From Nitrospirota bacterium (GTDB taxonomy: Bacteria > Nitrospirota > Nitrospiria > Nitrospirales > Nitrospiraceae), in assembly GCA_040755395.1 (NCBI GenBank), contig JBFMAX010000002.1:310001-374000 (forward strand): DNA of 64,000 nucleotides. The letters are read 5' to 3'. The notes under the pieces were generated by a model. The model ran no database searches, had not been told where the DNA came from, and worked only from the letters and a program-made list of their open reading frames with translations. The position numbers and the translations under genes are program-made. Positions 8,303 through 17,475 of this stretch are shown here, piece after piece (the stretch's first letter is position 1; the number at the start of each line of letters is the position of its first letter).

Positions 8303-9565
8303 TCAGCCACCGATGCTTTTTAGCAATCCGTGTTCCTCTAGCATCATTGCCGCCGCATAAGCGTCTCTGAAAGGCATGCCAGCACGTTCTGCGATATCCA
8401 ACAACGAGTGTTCGCCGTCGGACATATTCAGGACCCACAACATGGCCATTTCGCGAGATCGACTGTCATGTTGTCCGGCGATCTGTCGATAGAGGCCTCT
8501 TCGCCCCAACTGCGGCTCGCACTTGGGGCTCAGATTGAGATACGTTCGGTTCCACTCGAGGACTTGGAAGACGGACAGGCAGTACGAAAGAGTTTCGGCA
8601 AGAGATTCCGGACGGATGAAATCGAGGTTGTCGGCCGAGGTATGGTATTCGGGGTACCGCCCGTGCGGCGTCCGCATCAGACAGCCGACAGGAAGGTTAA
8701 ACGCCGGCGAGCAATACTGACGCTCGTCGTATCCGTACGGGAAAAAGTCGATCACTTGATGCGGTCGGCCGGAAAACCGAAGCACGTGTTGCATCGCATG
8801 ATCGATGTCCGCATCGCCTCGTCGGGTCTTCTTGTAAGTCACTACCCCTGGATCCCCGACTCCCGTAATGACCAGCCCGTGCTTGATCCTGCCCAGGCGT
8901 GTCTCGTTCAGGGCCATCCAGGCGATGGCGCCGATTGTGGCGGGGATGAAGAGAAACCGATAAGAATAGCGCCGCGTCGATTCTGCAGTGGCTTTGGCCA
9001 ACCAAGTGGCGACAGCCAAACCGGACAGGTTATCGTTGCACAAAGATGGGTGGCAGATGTGACAGGACACCAGGACTTCGTCGTCGGTTTCCCCCTGAAG
9101 AAGGTATTCGCCGTACGTCAAAGATCCTTGGGTCAAGGTCGAATCGATGCAAACCTCATATTCGTCTTCAGGCAGTTGGGATAACTGCTTGTGTGCGAGA
9201 CAGAAGCCCCAGTTTTCTTTGTAATAGGACGTGCGATACGGAATCCAGTCCGGATGGTCGGGAATCGTGTGCAAGTATGGCTTCAATTCGGCCAGACTCA
9301 TGGTTGCGCGCACGGGCACGCTATAGCTCACCACGTGGAGGTTACAGCGGCGGAAATCGACCACTCGATTGCCGTGACGATCTTTGATGTAGGCATCCTG
9401 AATGTTCCATTCCAGGGGAACGGTCCAGTCAAACACCTGAGTGCCGCTCGGAATCTCCTTTACTTCGATCGGGATATGCTCTTGGGCGAGCGCCAGCGTT
9501 CGTCGCACTCCGTCGCCTGTGATGCTGCGGCAAATCGGGTACAGCTTTGCAATGAACTCGTGCAT
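8303..9565 (-). CDS. DUF4910/DUF2172 aminopeptidase-like protein with C-terminal winged helix
   Basis: 420 aa from the ATG at 9565, which has an AAGG box 8 nt upstream; a GTG at 9625 would add 20 residues but has no ribosome site. It starts with the family motif LYPICRSITGDGVR. The zinc-peptidase-like block VSCHICHPSLCNDN is at about 166-179 and PEYHTSADN at about 305-313, giving plausible metal ligands (His, Asp, Glu, His). The last 45 residues look like a winged helix (DIAERAGMPF). Family members are common in surface-polysaccharide and branched-sugar loci, but no reaction has been shown that I know of. It lies between a C-methyltransferase and a nucleotidyltransferase. Confidence 0.82.
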   Translation of the reverse strand: MHEFIAKLYPICRSITGDGVRRTLALAQEHIPIEVKEIPSGTQVFDWTVPLEWNIQDAYIKDRHGNRVVDFRRCNLHVVSYSVPVRATMSLAELKPYLHTIPDHPDWIPYRTSYYKENWGFCLAHKQLSQLPEDEYEVCIDSTLTQGSLTYGEYLLQGETDDEVLVSCHICHPSLCNDNLSGLAVATWLAKATAESTRRYSYRFLFIPATIGAIAWMALNETRLGRIKHGLVITGVGDPGVVTYKKTRRGDADIDHAMQHVLRFSGRPHQVIDFFPYGYDERQYCSPAFNLPVGCLMRTPHGRYPEYHTSADNLDFIRPESLAETLSYCLSVFQVLEWNRTYLNLSPKCEPQLGRRGLYRQIAGQHDSRSREMAMLWVLNMSDGEHSLLDIAERAGMPFRDAYAAAMMLEEHGLLKSIGG

Positions 9566-9659
9566 CGCAAGGCCTTGTTCATCCAAGGACTGAATCGGTG
9601 TCTTCTGATGATCTAGCGGCCGCACGGTTACTGTAGACTGAAGTGATGGTCGAGCCGGC

Positions 9660-10934
9660 TCAAGGATAGATCTTCACGTCCGGAAGAGGGACGACAAACC
9701 GGCCTCCCCATTCGCGGACAAATGCCATCTGATTCATGATTTCATCCTTCAGATTCCAGGCCAATATGAGCACGTAATGCGGCCTTGTGTCTCTGGCCGC
9801 TTCGGGAGAGAGGATTGGAATGTGACTGCCTGGAAGAAATTTTCCTTGTTTGTGCGGGCTCCGGTCCATCGTATAATCGATGAAGTCGGTTCGAATCCCG
9901 CAATAGTTCAACAACGTGTTGCCCTTCGCCGGGGCACCATAAGCTGCAACGCTCTTCACGGAGTTTTTGGCCTCGATAAGAAACGCGAGCAAATTCCGCT
10001 TCACCCGTGTCGCTTGCTCCGAGAATGAGAGATAGGGTCGAAGCTGATCGAGTTGCTTGGCTTTCTCTCTCGCCTTCAGCACCGACACCCGCGGACTGAT
10101 CGCGACGGAAGAATTCTCCGCATGCCTTGCAAAAATGCGCAGCGATCCGCCGTGAGTCTCGATTTCTTCCACGTCAAAGACCGTCAATCCGTGCTTGTTG
10201 AACACTTGTTCGACCGTCAGAAAGGAAAAATACGAGAAATGTTCGTGGTAGATGGTGTCGAACAGGTTGTTCTCCATGAGCCGCACGAGATGCGGAAACT
10301 CCATCGTAATGATACCGTCCGGCTTGAGGAGAATCTTGAGACCAGCGACGAAATCGTTCAGTTTGGGAACGTGGGCCAATACGTTGTTGCCGATCAAGAG
10401 GTCCGCCTGTCGCCCTTCGGCCCTCATCTGTAGAGCCGTCTCTGTGCCGAAGAATTTGACCAGGCAGGGGATGCCCCGATTCATTGCCGCCTTGGCCACA
10501 TTGACGGCGGGCTCGACGCCGAGCACCGGGATGCCCTTTTCGACGAAGTTCTGCAAGAGATAGCCGTCATTGCTGGCGATCTCCACCACGTGACTCTTGT
10601 GGTCGAGTCGGAATCGCTCGACGGCCATCTCGACGTATACCTTGGCGTGACGGAGAAAGCTGTCCGAGTAGGATGAAAAGTAGGCGTAATCGCCGAAGAT
10701 GTCTGCCGGACTTTCGAATTCCTGAAGTTGCACGAGAAAGCACTGCTCGCAGACTAAGGCATGGAGGGGATAGAAGCGCTCAGCCTGGTTGAGTTGCTCC
10801 TGCGTGAGATACCTGTTGGCGAGCGGAGACATTCCGAGATCGACAAACGTTCGTCTTAAGACGCGGCCGCAGAACCGGCAAGTCCCAAATGTCTGTTCCG
10901 AGTCCCAGACTTCACAAGAAGGGGTCTTATGCAT
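9660..10934 (-). CDS. SAM-dependent sugar C-methyltransferase with N-terminal zinc site
   Basis: 424 aa. Cys19, Cys22, Cys62 and Cys65 (CRFC ... CEQC) form the N-terminal zinc-binding domain typical of NDP-hexose C-methyltransferases (TylC3/NovU type). The SAM-binding VVEIASNDGYLL lies near residue 117, and the C-terminal third matches the C-methyltransferase C-terminal domain (AAYGAPAKGNTLLNY). It should methylate C3 or C5 of an NDP-ketosugar. It begins the cassette 10934-6143; the 109 bp upstream separate it from ugd. The sugar it acts on is unknown. Confidence 0.88.
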   Translation of the reverse strand: MHKTPSCEVWDSEQTFGTCRFCGRVLRRTFVDLGMSPLANRYLTQEQLNQAERFYPLHALVCEQCFLVQLQEFESPADIFGDYAYFSSYSDSFLRHAKVYVEMAVERFRLDHKSHVVEIASNDGYLLQNFVEKGIPVLGVEPAVNVAKAAMNRGIPCLVKFFGTETALQMRAEGRQADLLIGNNVLAHVPKLNDFVAGLKILLKPDGIITMEFPHLVRLMENNLFDTIYHEHFSYFSFLTVEQVFNKHGLTVFDVEEIETHGGSLRIFARHAENSSVAISPRVSVLKAREKAKQLDQLRPYLSFSEQATRVKRNLLAFLIEAKNSVKSVAAYGAPAKGNTLLNYCGIRTDFIDYTMDRSPHKQGKFLPGSHIPILSPEAARDTRPHYVLILAWNLKDEIMNQMAFVREWGGRFVVPLPDVKIYP

Positions 10935-11043
10935 GCGTCATGTCCTCTCGCTGCGCGGAGGCGAAATCCGTCACATTTAGAAGCGAACGTTGCGCGATCG
11001 ACGACTCGGCTATTCCTTTTGTGGAAGACTATCCTGGGATCGC

Positions 11044-12402
11044 CTAGCTTTCCGGTGTATACCCGATACCGCGCCATTTGACCCCGGCCTGCGCCAATTC
11101 ATGGGGATCGAACATTCCCCTGCCGTCGATCACCAACGGGTTGTTCATCAGACTTACAAAATCAGCCGGTCGAATGGCGCGATACTCCGGCCAACTGGTA
11201 ATCAGACAACAGGCGTCGCATCCCTTCAACGCAGTTCGCCAATCCGGAGCGAATCGAGCGTCCTCGAAGAGGCGCTCCTGTTTCGCGCCCGGCATGGCGA
11301 CCGGATCGTGGACGACGACATGAGCTCCTCGCGCTAATAATCCTTTCACCACCGGGAGCGCGGGGGAATGCCGGAGATCGTCCGTTCCGGGCTTGAACGC
11401 GAGCCCGAGGATCGCTATGGTACCGCCGGACAGTGTTATTTCCCGCTCGAGAAGCGACACGATTTTCGTCGGTTGCAACCGGTTGACGGTCAGCACCGCA
11501 TCGAGAATCGCGGTCGGCGTCCCGATCCTGCGGCCAAACCCTTGAAGCGCCGCGACGTCTTTGGGAAAACAGCTCCCGCCGAATCCGAGTCCGTGCCACA
11601 GATATTCCAGGACACCAGGAGGATTGTCCCGATCAGCCTTTACAGGGCAAAACCGGCGGTCGAGATGGACGCCCTTCCATACTTCTCTTGCGTCGATCCC
11701 GGGAACGGCCGCGCACAGATTGCCGACCTCATTGGAAAACGAGATAAGAGTGGCGAGTAGCGAGTTGGCGACGTACTTGATCATCTCTGCGGTTCTGGGC
11801 GTCGTCACCAACTTCGGGCAGTCATAGGGTTCGTACAGCTCGAGCATCGTCCTCGCTGTCTTCTCATCCGATGCTCCGACCACGATGCGATCCGGGCACT
11901 GGAAATCTTCCACCGCGCGCCCTTCCCGGAGAAACTCCGGGTTCATGCAAAGGCCCCAGCCCTTGCCCAACGGCTTGTTGCTTGCTTCCTCTATGGTCTT
12001 ACGCACGACACCTTCTGTAGTGCCCGGAAGCACGGTGCTCTTCACCGTCACCACGTGATAGGCCGAGTTGGTCGCCAATGCAGCGCCTACCCCACGCGAA
12101 GCCGCAAGCATTTGGGACAGATCCATCTCGGCTCCCCTCGTGGGCGTTCCCACGCAAATCAATGTCACCTCCGAATCGCGAACGGCTGAATGCAGATCGG
12201 TCGTCGCCTGCATGTGCCCCGTTGCGACAACCTTGCTCAACAACGGCGCGAGATCTTTCTCGTGGATCGGCGAGACTGCGGAATTGATCTTTTGCACGAC
12301 GTCCGTCCTGATATCGACGCAATGCACGGTGTGGCCGCAGGCGGCCAGACATGTGCCGGATACGAGCCCGACATAACCCGTCCCGATAATCGAAACCTTC
12401 AT
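11044..12402 (-). CDS. ugd: UDP-glucose 6-dehydrogenase
   Basis: 452 aa. It oxidises UDP-glucose to UDP-glucuronate with two NAD+. The NAD loop IIGTGYVGLVSG is at residues 5-16, MNPEFLREG near 158, the catalytic cysteine in GFGGSCFPKD near 265, and AILGLAFKPGTDDLRHSP near 330. It lies 16 bp after an SDR that resembles UDP-glucuronate decarboxylase, so the pair could make UDP-xylose. An in-operon position without its own clear promoter suggests control with the cluster. Confidence 0.95.
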   Translation of the reverse strand: MKVSIIGTGYVGLVSGTCLAACGHTVHCVDIRTDVVQKINSAVSPIHEKDLAPLLSKVVATGHMQATTDLHSAVRDSEVTLICVGTPTRGAEMDLSQMLAASRGVGAALATNSAYHVVTVKSTVLPGTTEGVVRKTIEEASNKPLGKGWGLCMNPEFLREGRAVEDFQCPDRIVVGASDEKTARTMLELYEPYDCPKLVTTPRTAEMIKYVANSLLATLISFSNEVGNLCAAVPGIDAREVWKGVHLDRRFCPVKADRDNPPGVLEYLWHGLGFGGSCFPKDVAALQGFGRRIGTPTAILDAVLTVNRLQPTKIVSLLEREITLSGGTIAILGLAFKPGTDDLRHSPALPVVKGLLARGAHVVVHDPVAMPGAKQERLFEDARFAPDWRTALKGCDACCLITSWPEYRAIRPADFVSLMNNPLVIDGRGMFDPHELAQAGVKWRGIGYTPES

Positions 12403-12418
12403 GGTCGCGATGTCCTCT

Positions 12419-13585
12419 TCAGCGGCTGTGATCGATCACTTCTTCCAGGGCAAGGAAGCGTTTATACCATTCGATCAGGCGTGAAATTCCGGTTTGCAGA
12501 TCGACTTTCGGCTGATATCCTAAAAGAGTCTTCGCCTTGGACAAATCGGGGCAGCGCCGCTGAGGGTTATCGGTCAAGTACTCTTTGTCGCTGCTTGGGC
12601 GGCAAACCGGCGGCCGGGCGCTTCCTGCTGTCTTCGAAACGAGCGTTGAAAGTTCGTACATGGAAATTTCAGGCGCTTCCATACCGACGTTGAATGCCTC
12701 CCCATCATGGCGCGACAGCAACGCGAGCAGGTAACCGGTGAGCGCATCGGATGAGTAGCAGAATGTCCTGGTGGCTTTGCCGTCCGAATAGAGGACGATA
12801 TCCCGATCGGCCAACGCATCGGCACAGAAATCAGGCAGCACTCTCTTGTCCGTCAGGCGAAGCCCGGGACCGTAATTGTTGAACGGCCGAATGATTTTGA
12901 CCGGGACCCCGTGCTTTTGCGCATAGATGTAACAGAGCGTCTCGCCAAGCCGCTTTGATTCGTCATAACAGGCTCGCGGACCTGTGCAGGAGACATTTCC
13001 GCGATAGGTCTCCTTGGTCGGAATCTCGTGCGCCGGCGGGTCTCCGTAGATCTCGCTCGAACTGAAAAACACCATGCTCCTAATTCGCGCTCTGCGGGCA
13101 AGTTCGAGCATATTCCTGAGCCCCGTGACGTTCGCGTCCAGCGTCTCCAGCGGATATTGCCGGTAGAAGGTCGGACTGGCGATCGAAGCGCCATGAACGA
13201 TGAAGTCGAAGGCCGCGTCGTCCGATGGCCAGGGCTGCGTGATGTCGAATGCGCGCAATTCGATATTGCGATCTTCCTGAGATAACTCGACGATCCACCT
13301 CGATTTCCCGCGCAGGTAGTTGTCCACCGCAAGCACCTGCACCGGCCGCTGGGCGGGAGATCTCCTTTTGTTGAGGTAGCTGAAGAAGTGCAGGAAGTTG
13401 AACCCGAGAAAGCCCGCTGCCCCCGTCAGCAGAACTCTCCTGCCATAAAAGGATGCCGCTTGCGCTCCCAAGTCGCGTTCGACACGCTGCCAATCCTCCG
13501 CAAGCCATGATTGAGCCTCGGAATAGAGCGCTGAGGGGGAAGCGCCGGCGATCATAGCGGGTGGCATCGTCCTTCCAGCGGTCAT
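12419..13585 (-). CDS. NAD-dependent epimerase/dehydratase, UDP-glucuronate decarboxylase-like
   Basis: 388 aa from the ATG at 13585. That codon overlaps the rfbF stop as ATGA, which decides the start; a longer frame to 13669 would run into rfbF. The dinucleotide loop LLTGAAGFLGFN is at about residues 52-63, FSSSEIYGDP near 175, and the catalytic Tyr/Lys pair in CYDESKRLGE (about 207/211). About 50 extra residues precede the Rossmann core. It most resembles UDP-xylose synthase, consistent with ugd downstream. The position after rfbF would also allow a CDP-glucose 4,6-dehydratase role, but the motif pattern fits that less well. Confidence 0.85.
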   Translation of the reverse strand: MTAGRTMPPAMIAGASPSALYSEAQSWLAEDWQRVERDLGAQAASFYGRRVLLTGAAGFLGFNFLHFFSYLNKRRSPAQRPVQVLAVDNYLRGKSRWIVELSQEDRNIELRAFDITQPWPSDDAAFDFIVHGASIASPTFYRQYPLETLDANVTGLRNMLELARRARIRSMVFFSSSEIYGDPPAHEIPTKETYRGNVSCTGPRACYDESKRLGETLCYIYAQKHGVPVKIIRPFNNYGPGLRLTDKRVLPDFCADALADRDIVLYSDGKATRTFCYSSDALTGYLLALLSRHDGEAFNVGMEAPEISMYELSTLVSKTAGSARPPVCRPSSDKEYLTDNPQRRCPDLSKAKTLLGYQPKVDLQTGISRLIEWYKRFLALEEVIDHSR

Positions 13586-14367
13586 TTCCAAATCTTCCAC
13601 GGCGCTTTTCCTGACAGCCATAGCTCCTCCAAGTAATTCTTTTCTCGCAATGTGTCCATGCAGGACCAAAAGCCATAGTGCCGGTATCCGACCATTTGGC
13701 CCTCACGGGCGAGCTGTTCCGACGGAGCCCGTTCCCACGGCGTGTCGTCTCCTTCGATGTACTCGATGACCCGGCGGTTTAGCACGAAAAAACCGCCGTT
13801 GATCCAGCCTTCTCCGGATTGTGGCTTTTCATAAAAGTCTCTGACATGGTCTCCTTCGAACGCCATCCGTCCAAAACGGGCCGGTGTTCTAACGGCTGTG
13901 ACGGTCGCCAGCTTTCCATGGGATTTGTGGAACTTGATGAGGGATTCGATATCAATGTCTCCCACGCCGTCCCCGTATGTGAAGAGAAACGTTTCGTCGT
14001 CTCCCAGCCAGGTCTTGACCCGCTTCAATCTCCCGCCGGTTTGGGTATGGAGGCCGGTTTCAACGAGATGAACCCGCCAGTCGGTTTGGACCTTCGTGTC
14101 GCCGCCGTTGTGAATCGTCGTCGTTCCTGTCGCCAGATCGACCGAGATGTCGTTGTTGAAGGAGTAGAAATTGAGGAAGTAGTCTTTGATCATTTCGCCT
14201 TTGTAGCCCAGGGTGATGATAAATTCCTTAATCCCATGGGCGGCGTAAATCTTCATGATGTGCCAGAGAATAGGTTTCCCGCCGACTTCGACCATCGGCT
14301 TCGGTTTCAGGATGGTTTCTTCGGAGAGACGGGTGCCGAATCCCCCGGCAAGGATGACCGCTTTCAT
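13582..14367 (-). CDS. rfbF: Glucose-1-phosphate cytidylyltransferase
   Basis: 261 aa, the family length. It makes CDP-glucose from CTP and glucose 1-phosphate. The N-terminus MKAVILAGGFGTRLSEET is the nucleotide loop; LKPKPMVEVGGKPILWHI and the TYGDGVGD metal site follow. Starts and stops overlap by 4 bp with both neighbours (ATGA at 14364-14367 with wzt and at 13582-13585 with the SDR), so all three genes are translationally coupled. The usual partner CDP-glucose 4,6-dehydratase (RfbG) is not visible in the window. Confidence 0.93.
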   Translation of the reverse strand: MKAVILAGGFGTRLSEETILKPKPMVEVGGKPILWHIMKIYAAHGIKEFIITLGYKGEMIKDYFLNFYSFNNDISVDLATGTTTIHNGGDTKVQTDWRVHLVETGLHTQTGGRLKRVKTWLGDDETFLFTYGDGVGDIDIESLIKFHKSHGKLATVTAVRTPARFGRMAFEGDHVRDFYEKPQSGEGWINGGFFVLNRRVIEYIEGDDTPWERAPSEQLAREGQMVGYRHYGFWSCMDTLREKNYLEELWLSGKAPWKIWK

Positions 14368-15680
14368 ACGTTGCTCTCCTTTGTGACAGCCAGTGTCGAG
14401 CGTTCACCGGCCGGGGTGAACGTCGTCGTCCACTTCAATAGCGGCCGCAACACGCCTTCCATTTCTCCAGCCCAGTCACCGCGGGCGGAGTCGCCGTCAA
14501 GGCTATCGAGCACCTGAAACGACACGACGTTCCGTTCATGGAATTGGACGATCACCCCGTGCAGAACACACAACGCTACGTCAACGAAGATGCGTCCCTC
14601 GGCGAACAGATTGCCCGGAAGCCAAACTGTCGTCACGTAACGGCCTGCCGGCCTCGGCCGCCCGCGCCATGACGGATCGAGGTCGGGAGGACAGAACAGG
14701 CAGACGTTTTCTTCGTTGGTGAATCGAAAAAACGGCTGCAAAACGTGACCCCCCTCTTTGACTTCGTATTCCATATCGACGCCGAAGGGTTGCCGAATGT
14801 CGATGGCGTCGGTGACTCTGCCTTCTTCCGTTCTCACCCGCACCGCCCTTAAGCGAACGGTTTCGCCCTGGGGCGCCGTGGTTGAGTCCGGCCACTCCCG
14901 CTCTGCCGAGGATCCGACATCCGACCCCATGTACGTGGCGATCACATGATGGGCCGGGCCATCCATTCGCACGACTCCTTCTTCGAGGAGAATGGCTCGC
15001 TTGCAAATGCGGGCCACGGCCGGCATGCTGTGCGACACGAACAGGATCGTGCGGCCGTGCTTGCCGACGTCCTCCATCTTGCTGAGGCATTTCTTTTGAA
15101 AGCGGCTGTCCCCGACCGCGAGCACTTCGTCGAGAATCAAAATTTCAGGTTCCAGATGCGCGGCGACGGCAAACGCGAGGCGCACGAACATGCCGCTCGA
15201 GTATCGCTTGACGGGCGTGTCGATGAACTTCTCGATTTCAGCGAATGCGACGATCTCGTCGAATTTGGCGTCGATCTCGGCCTTTTTCATTCCGAGCAAC
15301 GATCCGCTCAAGTAGACGTTGTCTCTCCCGGTAAGCTCCGGGTGAAACCCTGTTCCGACTTCGAGCAGACTGCTGACTCGGCCGTGGAGAACGGCCCGAC
15401 CCTCGGTCGGCTCCGTAATGCGCGACAGGATTTTCAGCAAGGTGCTTTTCCCCGCTCCGTTGCGTCCGATAATGCCGACCACTTCCCCGGGCTTGATCTC
15501 GAAGGACACATCTTTGAGCGCCCAGAACGCCTCCTGAGAGTCGGAGAAGAACCGACGCATCGTGACGAGTCGGCGGAGCCTTTCCGCCAGTCTGTCGCTC
15601 AGGGTGCGATAGGATGTTTGCCGCACGCCGATGAGGTACCGCTTGCTGAGATACTCGACTGTGACGGAGACGTGTCTCAT
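14364..15680 (-). CDS. wzt: ABC transporter ATP-binding protein, Wzt-like polysaccharide exporter
   Basis: 438 aa. The start is the ATG at 15680, 17 bp after the permease stop; the open frame extends to 16256 only as out-of-frame permease sequence. Walker A GRNGAGKST is at 72-80, followed by signature YSSGM and Walker B ILILDE. After about residue 240 comes a C-terminal domain of the Wzt carbohydrate-binding kind (IDIRQPFGVDMEY, FRFTNEENV). With the permease it exports an undecaprenol-linked glycan across the inner membrane, the C-terminal domain recognising the chain end. Note that the locus also carries Wzz/Wza-type parts of a second export logic. Confidence 0.93.
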   Translation of the reverse strand: MRHVSVTVEYLSKRYLIGVRQTSYRTLSDRLAERLRRLVTMRRFFSDSQEAFWALKDVSFEIKPGEVVGIIGRNGAGKSTLLKILSRITEPTEGRAVLHGRVSSLLEVGTGFHPELTGRDNVYLSGSLLGMKKAEIDAKFDEIVAFAEIEKFIDTPVKRYSSGMFVRLAFAVAAHLEPEILILDEVLAVGDSRFQKKCLSKMEDVGKHGRTILFVSHSMPAVARICKRAILLEEGVVRMDGPAHHVIATYMGSDVGSSAEREWPDSTTAPQGETVRLRAVRVRTEEGRVTDAIDIRQPFGVDMEYEVKEGGHVLQPFFRFTNEENVCLFCPPDLDPSWRGRPRPAGRYVTTVWLPGNLFAEGRIFVDVALCVLHGVIVQFHERNVVSFQVLDSLDGDSARGDWAGEMEGVLRPLLKWTTTFTPAGERSTLAVTKESNV

Positions 15681-15697
15681 CGAAGGCGAAAGAGAGA

Positions 15698-16558
15698 TCA
15701 GACGATGTCGCTGAAGGTTCTCGACATCCTGTTGAAAAAAACGAGACCGGTCAGAAGCAGGATGCCAGTTGCCGATGCGCTTACAATCGCCGTGCCTGTG
15801 TCGGGCGCAGCTCCTCCAAGGAGCGCCCACCGGAACCCTTCGATGATGCCCACCATCGGATTCAAACTGTAGACCGCGCGCCACTGCTCGGGTACGAGGG
15901 ACAAGGGATACACGACCGGTGACGCGTACATCCATAGTTGTGTCAGCAACGGTATGGCCCCGGCCACGTCTCGATAGTGGACGTTCAGCGCGGAAAGCCA
16001 GAGACTGACGGCAAGGGACGTCCCGATAGTAAACAGCACGAGGGCGGGAATCGCGATGACTTTCCACGTCGGCGTGATTCCATACCAGCCCATCAAAAGA
16101 AGGAGCAGAACAAGCGCAATGAAGAAGTCGATGACGCCGGCGAGCGTGGAAGCGATCGGCAGGATCACTCTCGGGAAATAGACCTTTTTCACCAGGTTGG
16201 ATTCTGCGACCACGCTTTGACCGCTCCGCTCGAGACTTTTCGCCAACAGAGTCCAAGGCAGGAGAGCTGCGTAAGCGAAAAGCGGATAGGGCAATCCGTC
16301 AGACGGCAGCCTGGCCCATAGACTAAACACGATTGTAAAGATCGCCATTGCCGCCAAGGGCTGAATGACCGCCCATGCGATGCCCAAGACGGTCTGGGCA
16401 TAGCGTGCCTTCATGTCCCGCCAGGCCAAGAAGTACAGCAGCTCTTTGAATTCCCACAATTCTCTGAAATTCAGATAGAGCGAGTTTCTCTTTGACTCGA
16501 TCACGGTCGGAACGAGCACCGCGCTTCCTCGGGGCGTCGAGCTACAAGTCTGCATCAT
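15698..16558 (-). CDS. wzm: ABC-2 type transporter permease, Wzm-like
   Basis: 286 aa with six hydrophobic segments between about residues 60 and 280. The stretch WRDMKARYAQTVLGIAWAVIQPL (start near residue 46) is typical of polysaccharide/polyol-phosphate exporter permeases. The segment VHYRDVAGAIPLLTQLWMYASPVVYPL is the conserved C-terminal ABC-2 block. It is the first gene of the wzm-wzt-rfbF group, with 281 bp between it and the NusG-like gene upstream. It pairs with the ATPase at 14364-15680. Confidence 0.92.
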   Translation of the reverse strand: MMQTCSSTPRGSAVLVPTVIESKRNSLYLNFRELWEFKELLYFLAWRDMKARYAQTVLGIAWAVIQPLAAMAIFTIVFSLWARLPSDGLPYPLFAYAALLPWTLLAKSLERSGQSVVAESNLVKKVYFPRVILPIASTLAGVIDFFIALVLLLLLMGWYGITPTWKVIAIPALVLFTIGTSLAVSLWLSALNVHYRDVAGAIPLLTQLWMYASPVVYPLSLVPEQWRAVYSLNPMVGIIEGFRWALLGGAAPDTGTAIVSASATGILLLTGLVFFNRMSRTFSDIV

Positions 16559-16839
16559 CGCCGTACCAGGATCAGGTTTCGCTGCCGTCGTCCTGCTGAA
16601 TGCTGTCGGAACAAGCAGGCTTAGAGTTGATGTTCAGAAGAAGGAGAGGATGGACTACCGTCGATCCGGTGAACACCGGCTCGACTTACCTTGTCTTCCA
16701 GCACCTTACAGTGATCGGCTCGGCGGCGACAAATCCAACGGATCCTCTCAAGTCGCCGAGACTAGGTTGCCGGACTTATGATCACGCCTGGCAGGACCAC
16801 GCGACGGTCCGCCGGTTCTCGCCCTATGCTCCAGACTGC
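16559..16839. other. Intergenic stretch upstream of wzm
   Basis: No credible gene. It carries a short perfect palindrome at 16666-16679 (CCGGTG-aa-CACCGG) that could end or pause transcription from the antiterminator gene or act as an operator for wzm. I looked for the ops/JUMPstart core (GGCGGTAGC) on the minus strand and did not find it. Confidence 0.4.
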
Positions 16840-17475
16840 CTAGAGATTGGCAATCTGCTCCAACTCGACGACGACTCTGGCGCTGAAAGCGAGCGCTTTC
16901 AACAACAGGATCGCTCGCTGAGACCCTGTCAATTCCCGTTCAAAGACCGCCTCGAGGCCGTTCAAAGTGCCGTTCGCGATCCTGACAATCTGACCGGGAC
17001 GGAACGATGTGGTCGGGATTGTCAGGTATCCCTCATCGAGACGGGCTTTCAAGCCTTCAATCAAAGAATCGTCGACAACGGCCGGATCGTGTCCGAAGCG
17101 GACGACACTTTTGACGCCTCGCGCATAGATTACGGCGCGATACGACTCCTCGATGATGAACCGCGCGAACAAATACCCAGGAAATAGGGGACTGACCTTC
17201 GTCTGCTGTCGATGCCGGATGCATTTGCGTTCCCGCAAGAGCGGGCAAAACGTTTCGATGCCCAGACGCTGAAGGGTTCTCTCGGCGATGCGTTCTTGAT
17301 GCGGTTTGGTCGAGATCGCGAACCAACAGCGCTTCGCCGGAGGCGCCATCGGCGAATCGTTCGTCTCTCGCCATGAGCTTTTGGCAACCGATCCGCTGGA
17401 CAGGGGCGCCACGGCTGTCTCCGTCGTGTGCGGGTCGAGCCTAAACGGTCGCGCAGAGGCGTTACGCCATTCCAT
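16840..17475 (-). CDS. NusG/RfaH-like transcription antiterminator
   Basis: 211 aa from the ATG at 17475, chosen because AGGAG lies 7-8 nt upstream; it overlaps the deacetylase stop by 14 bp. An ATG at 17349 would give a NusG-sized 169-aa protein. The NGN domain starts at KRCWFAISTKPHQERIAE, continues with FPGYLFARF, and a C-terminal KOW-like segment follows (FRPGQIVRIANGTLNGLEAVFE). Such paralogues (RfaH, UpxY, LoaP) are cluster-specific elongation factors that keep RNA polymerase going through long polysaccharide operons. Placed just ahead of wzm-wzt, it probably acts on the downstream 16 kb. Confidence 0.88.
   Translation of the reverse strand: MEWRNASARPFRLDPHTTETAVAPLSSGSVAKSSWRETNDSPMAPPAKRCWFAISTKPHQERIAERTLQRLGIETFCPLLRERKCIRHRQQTKVSPLFPGYLFARFIIEESYRAVIYARGVKSVVRFGHDPAVVDDSLIEGLKARLDEGYLTIPTTSFRPGQIVRIANGTLNGLEAVFERELTGSQRAILLLKALAFSARVVVELEQIANL

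Noticed and set aside
15681-16256. N-terminal extension of the Wzt frame
   Set aside because: It reads the permease gene out of frame and is Arg/His-rich; the true start is ATG 15680.
16559-16839. ops/JUMPstart element for the NusG paralogue
   Set aside because: The core GGCGGTAGC was searched on the minus strand and not found.
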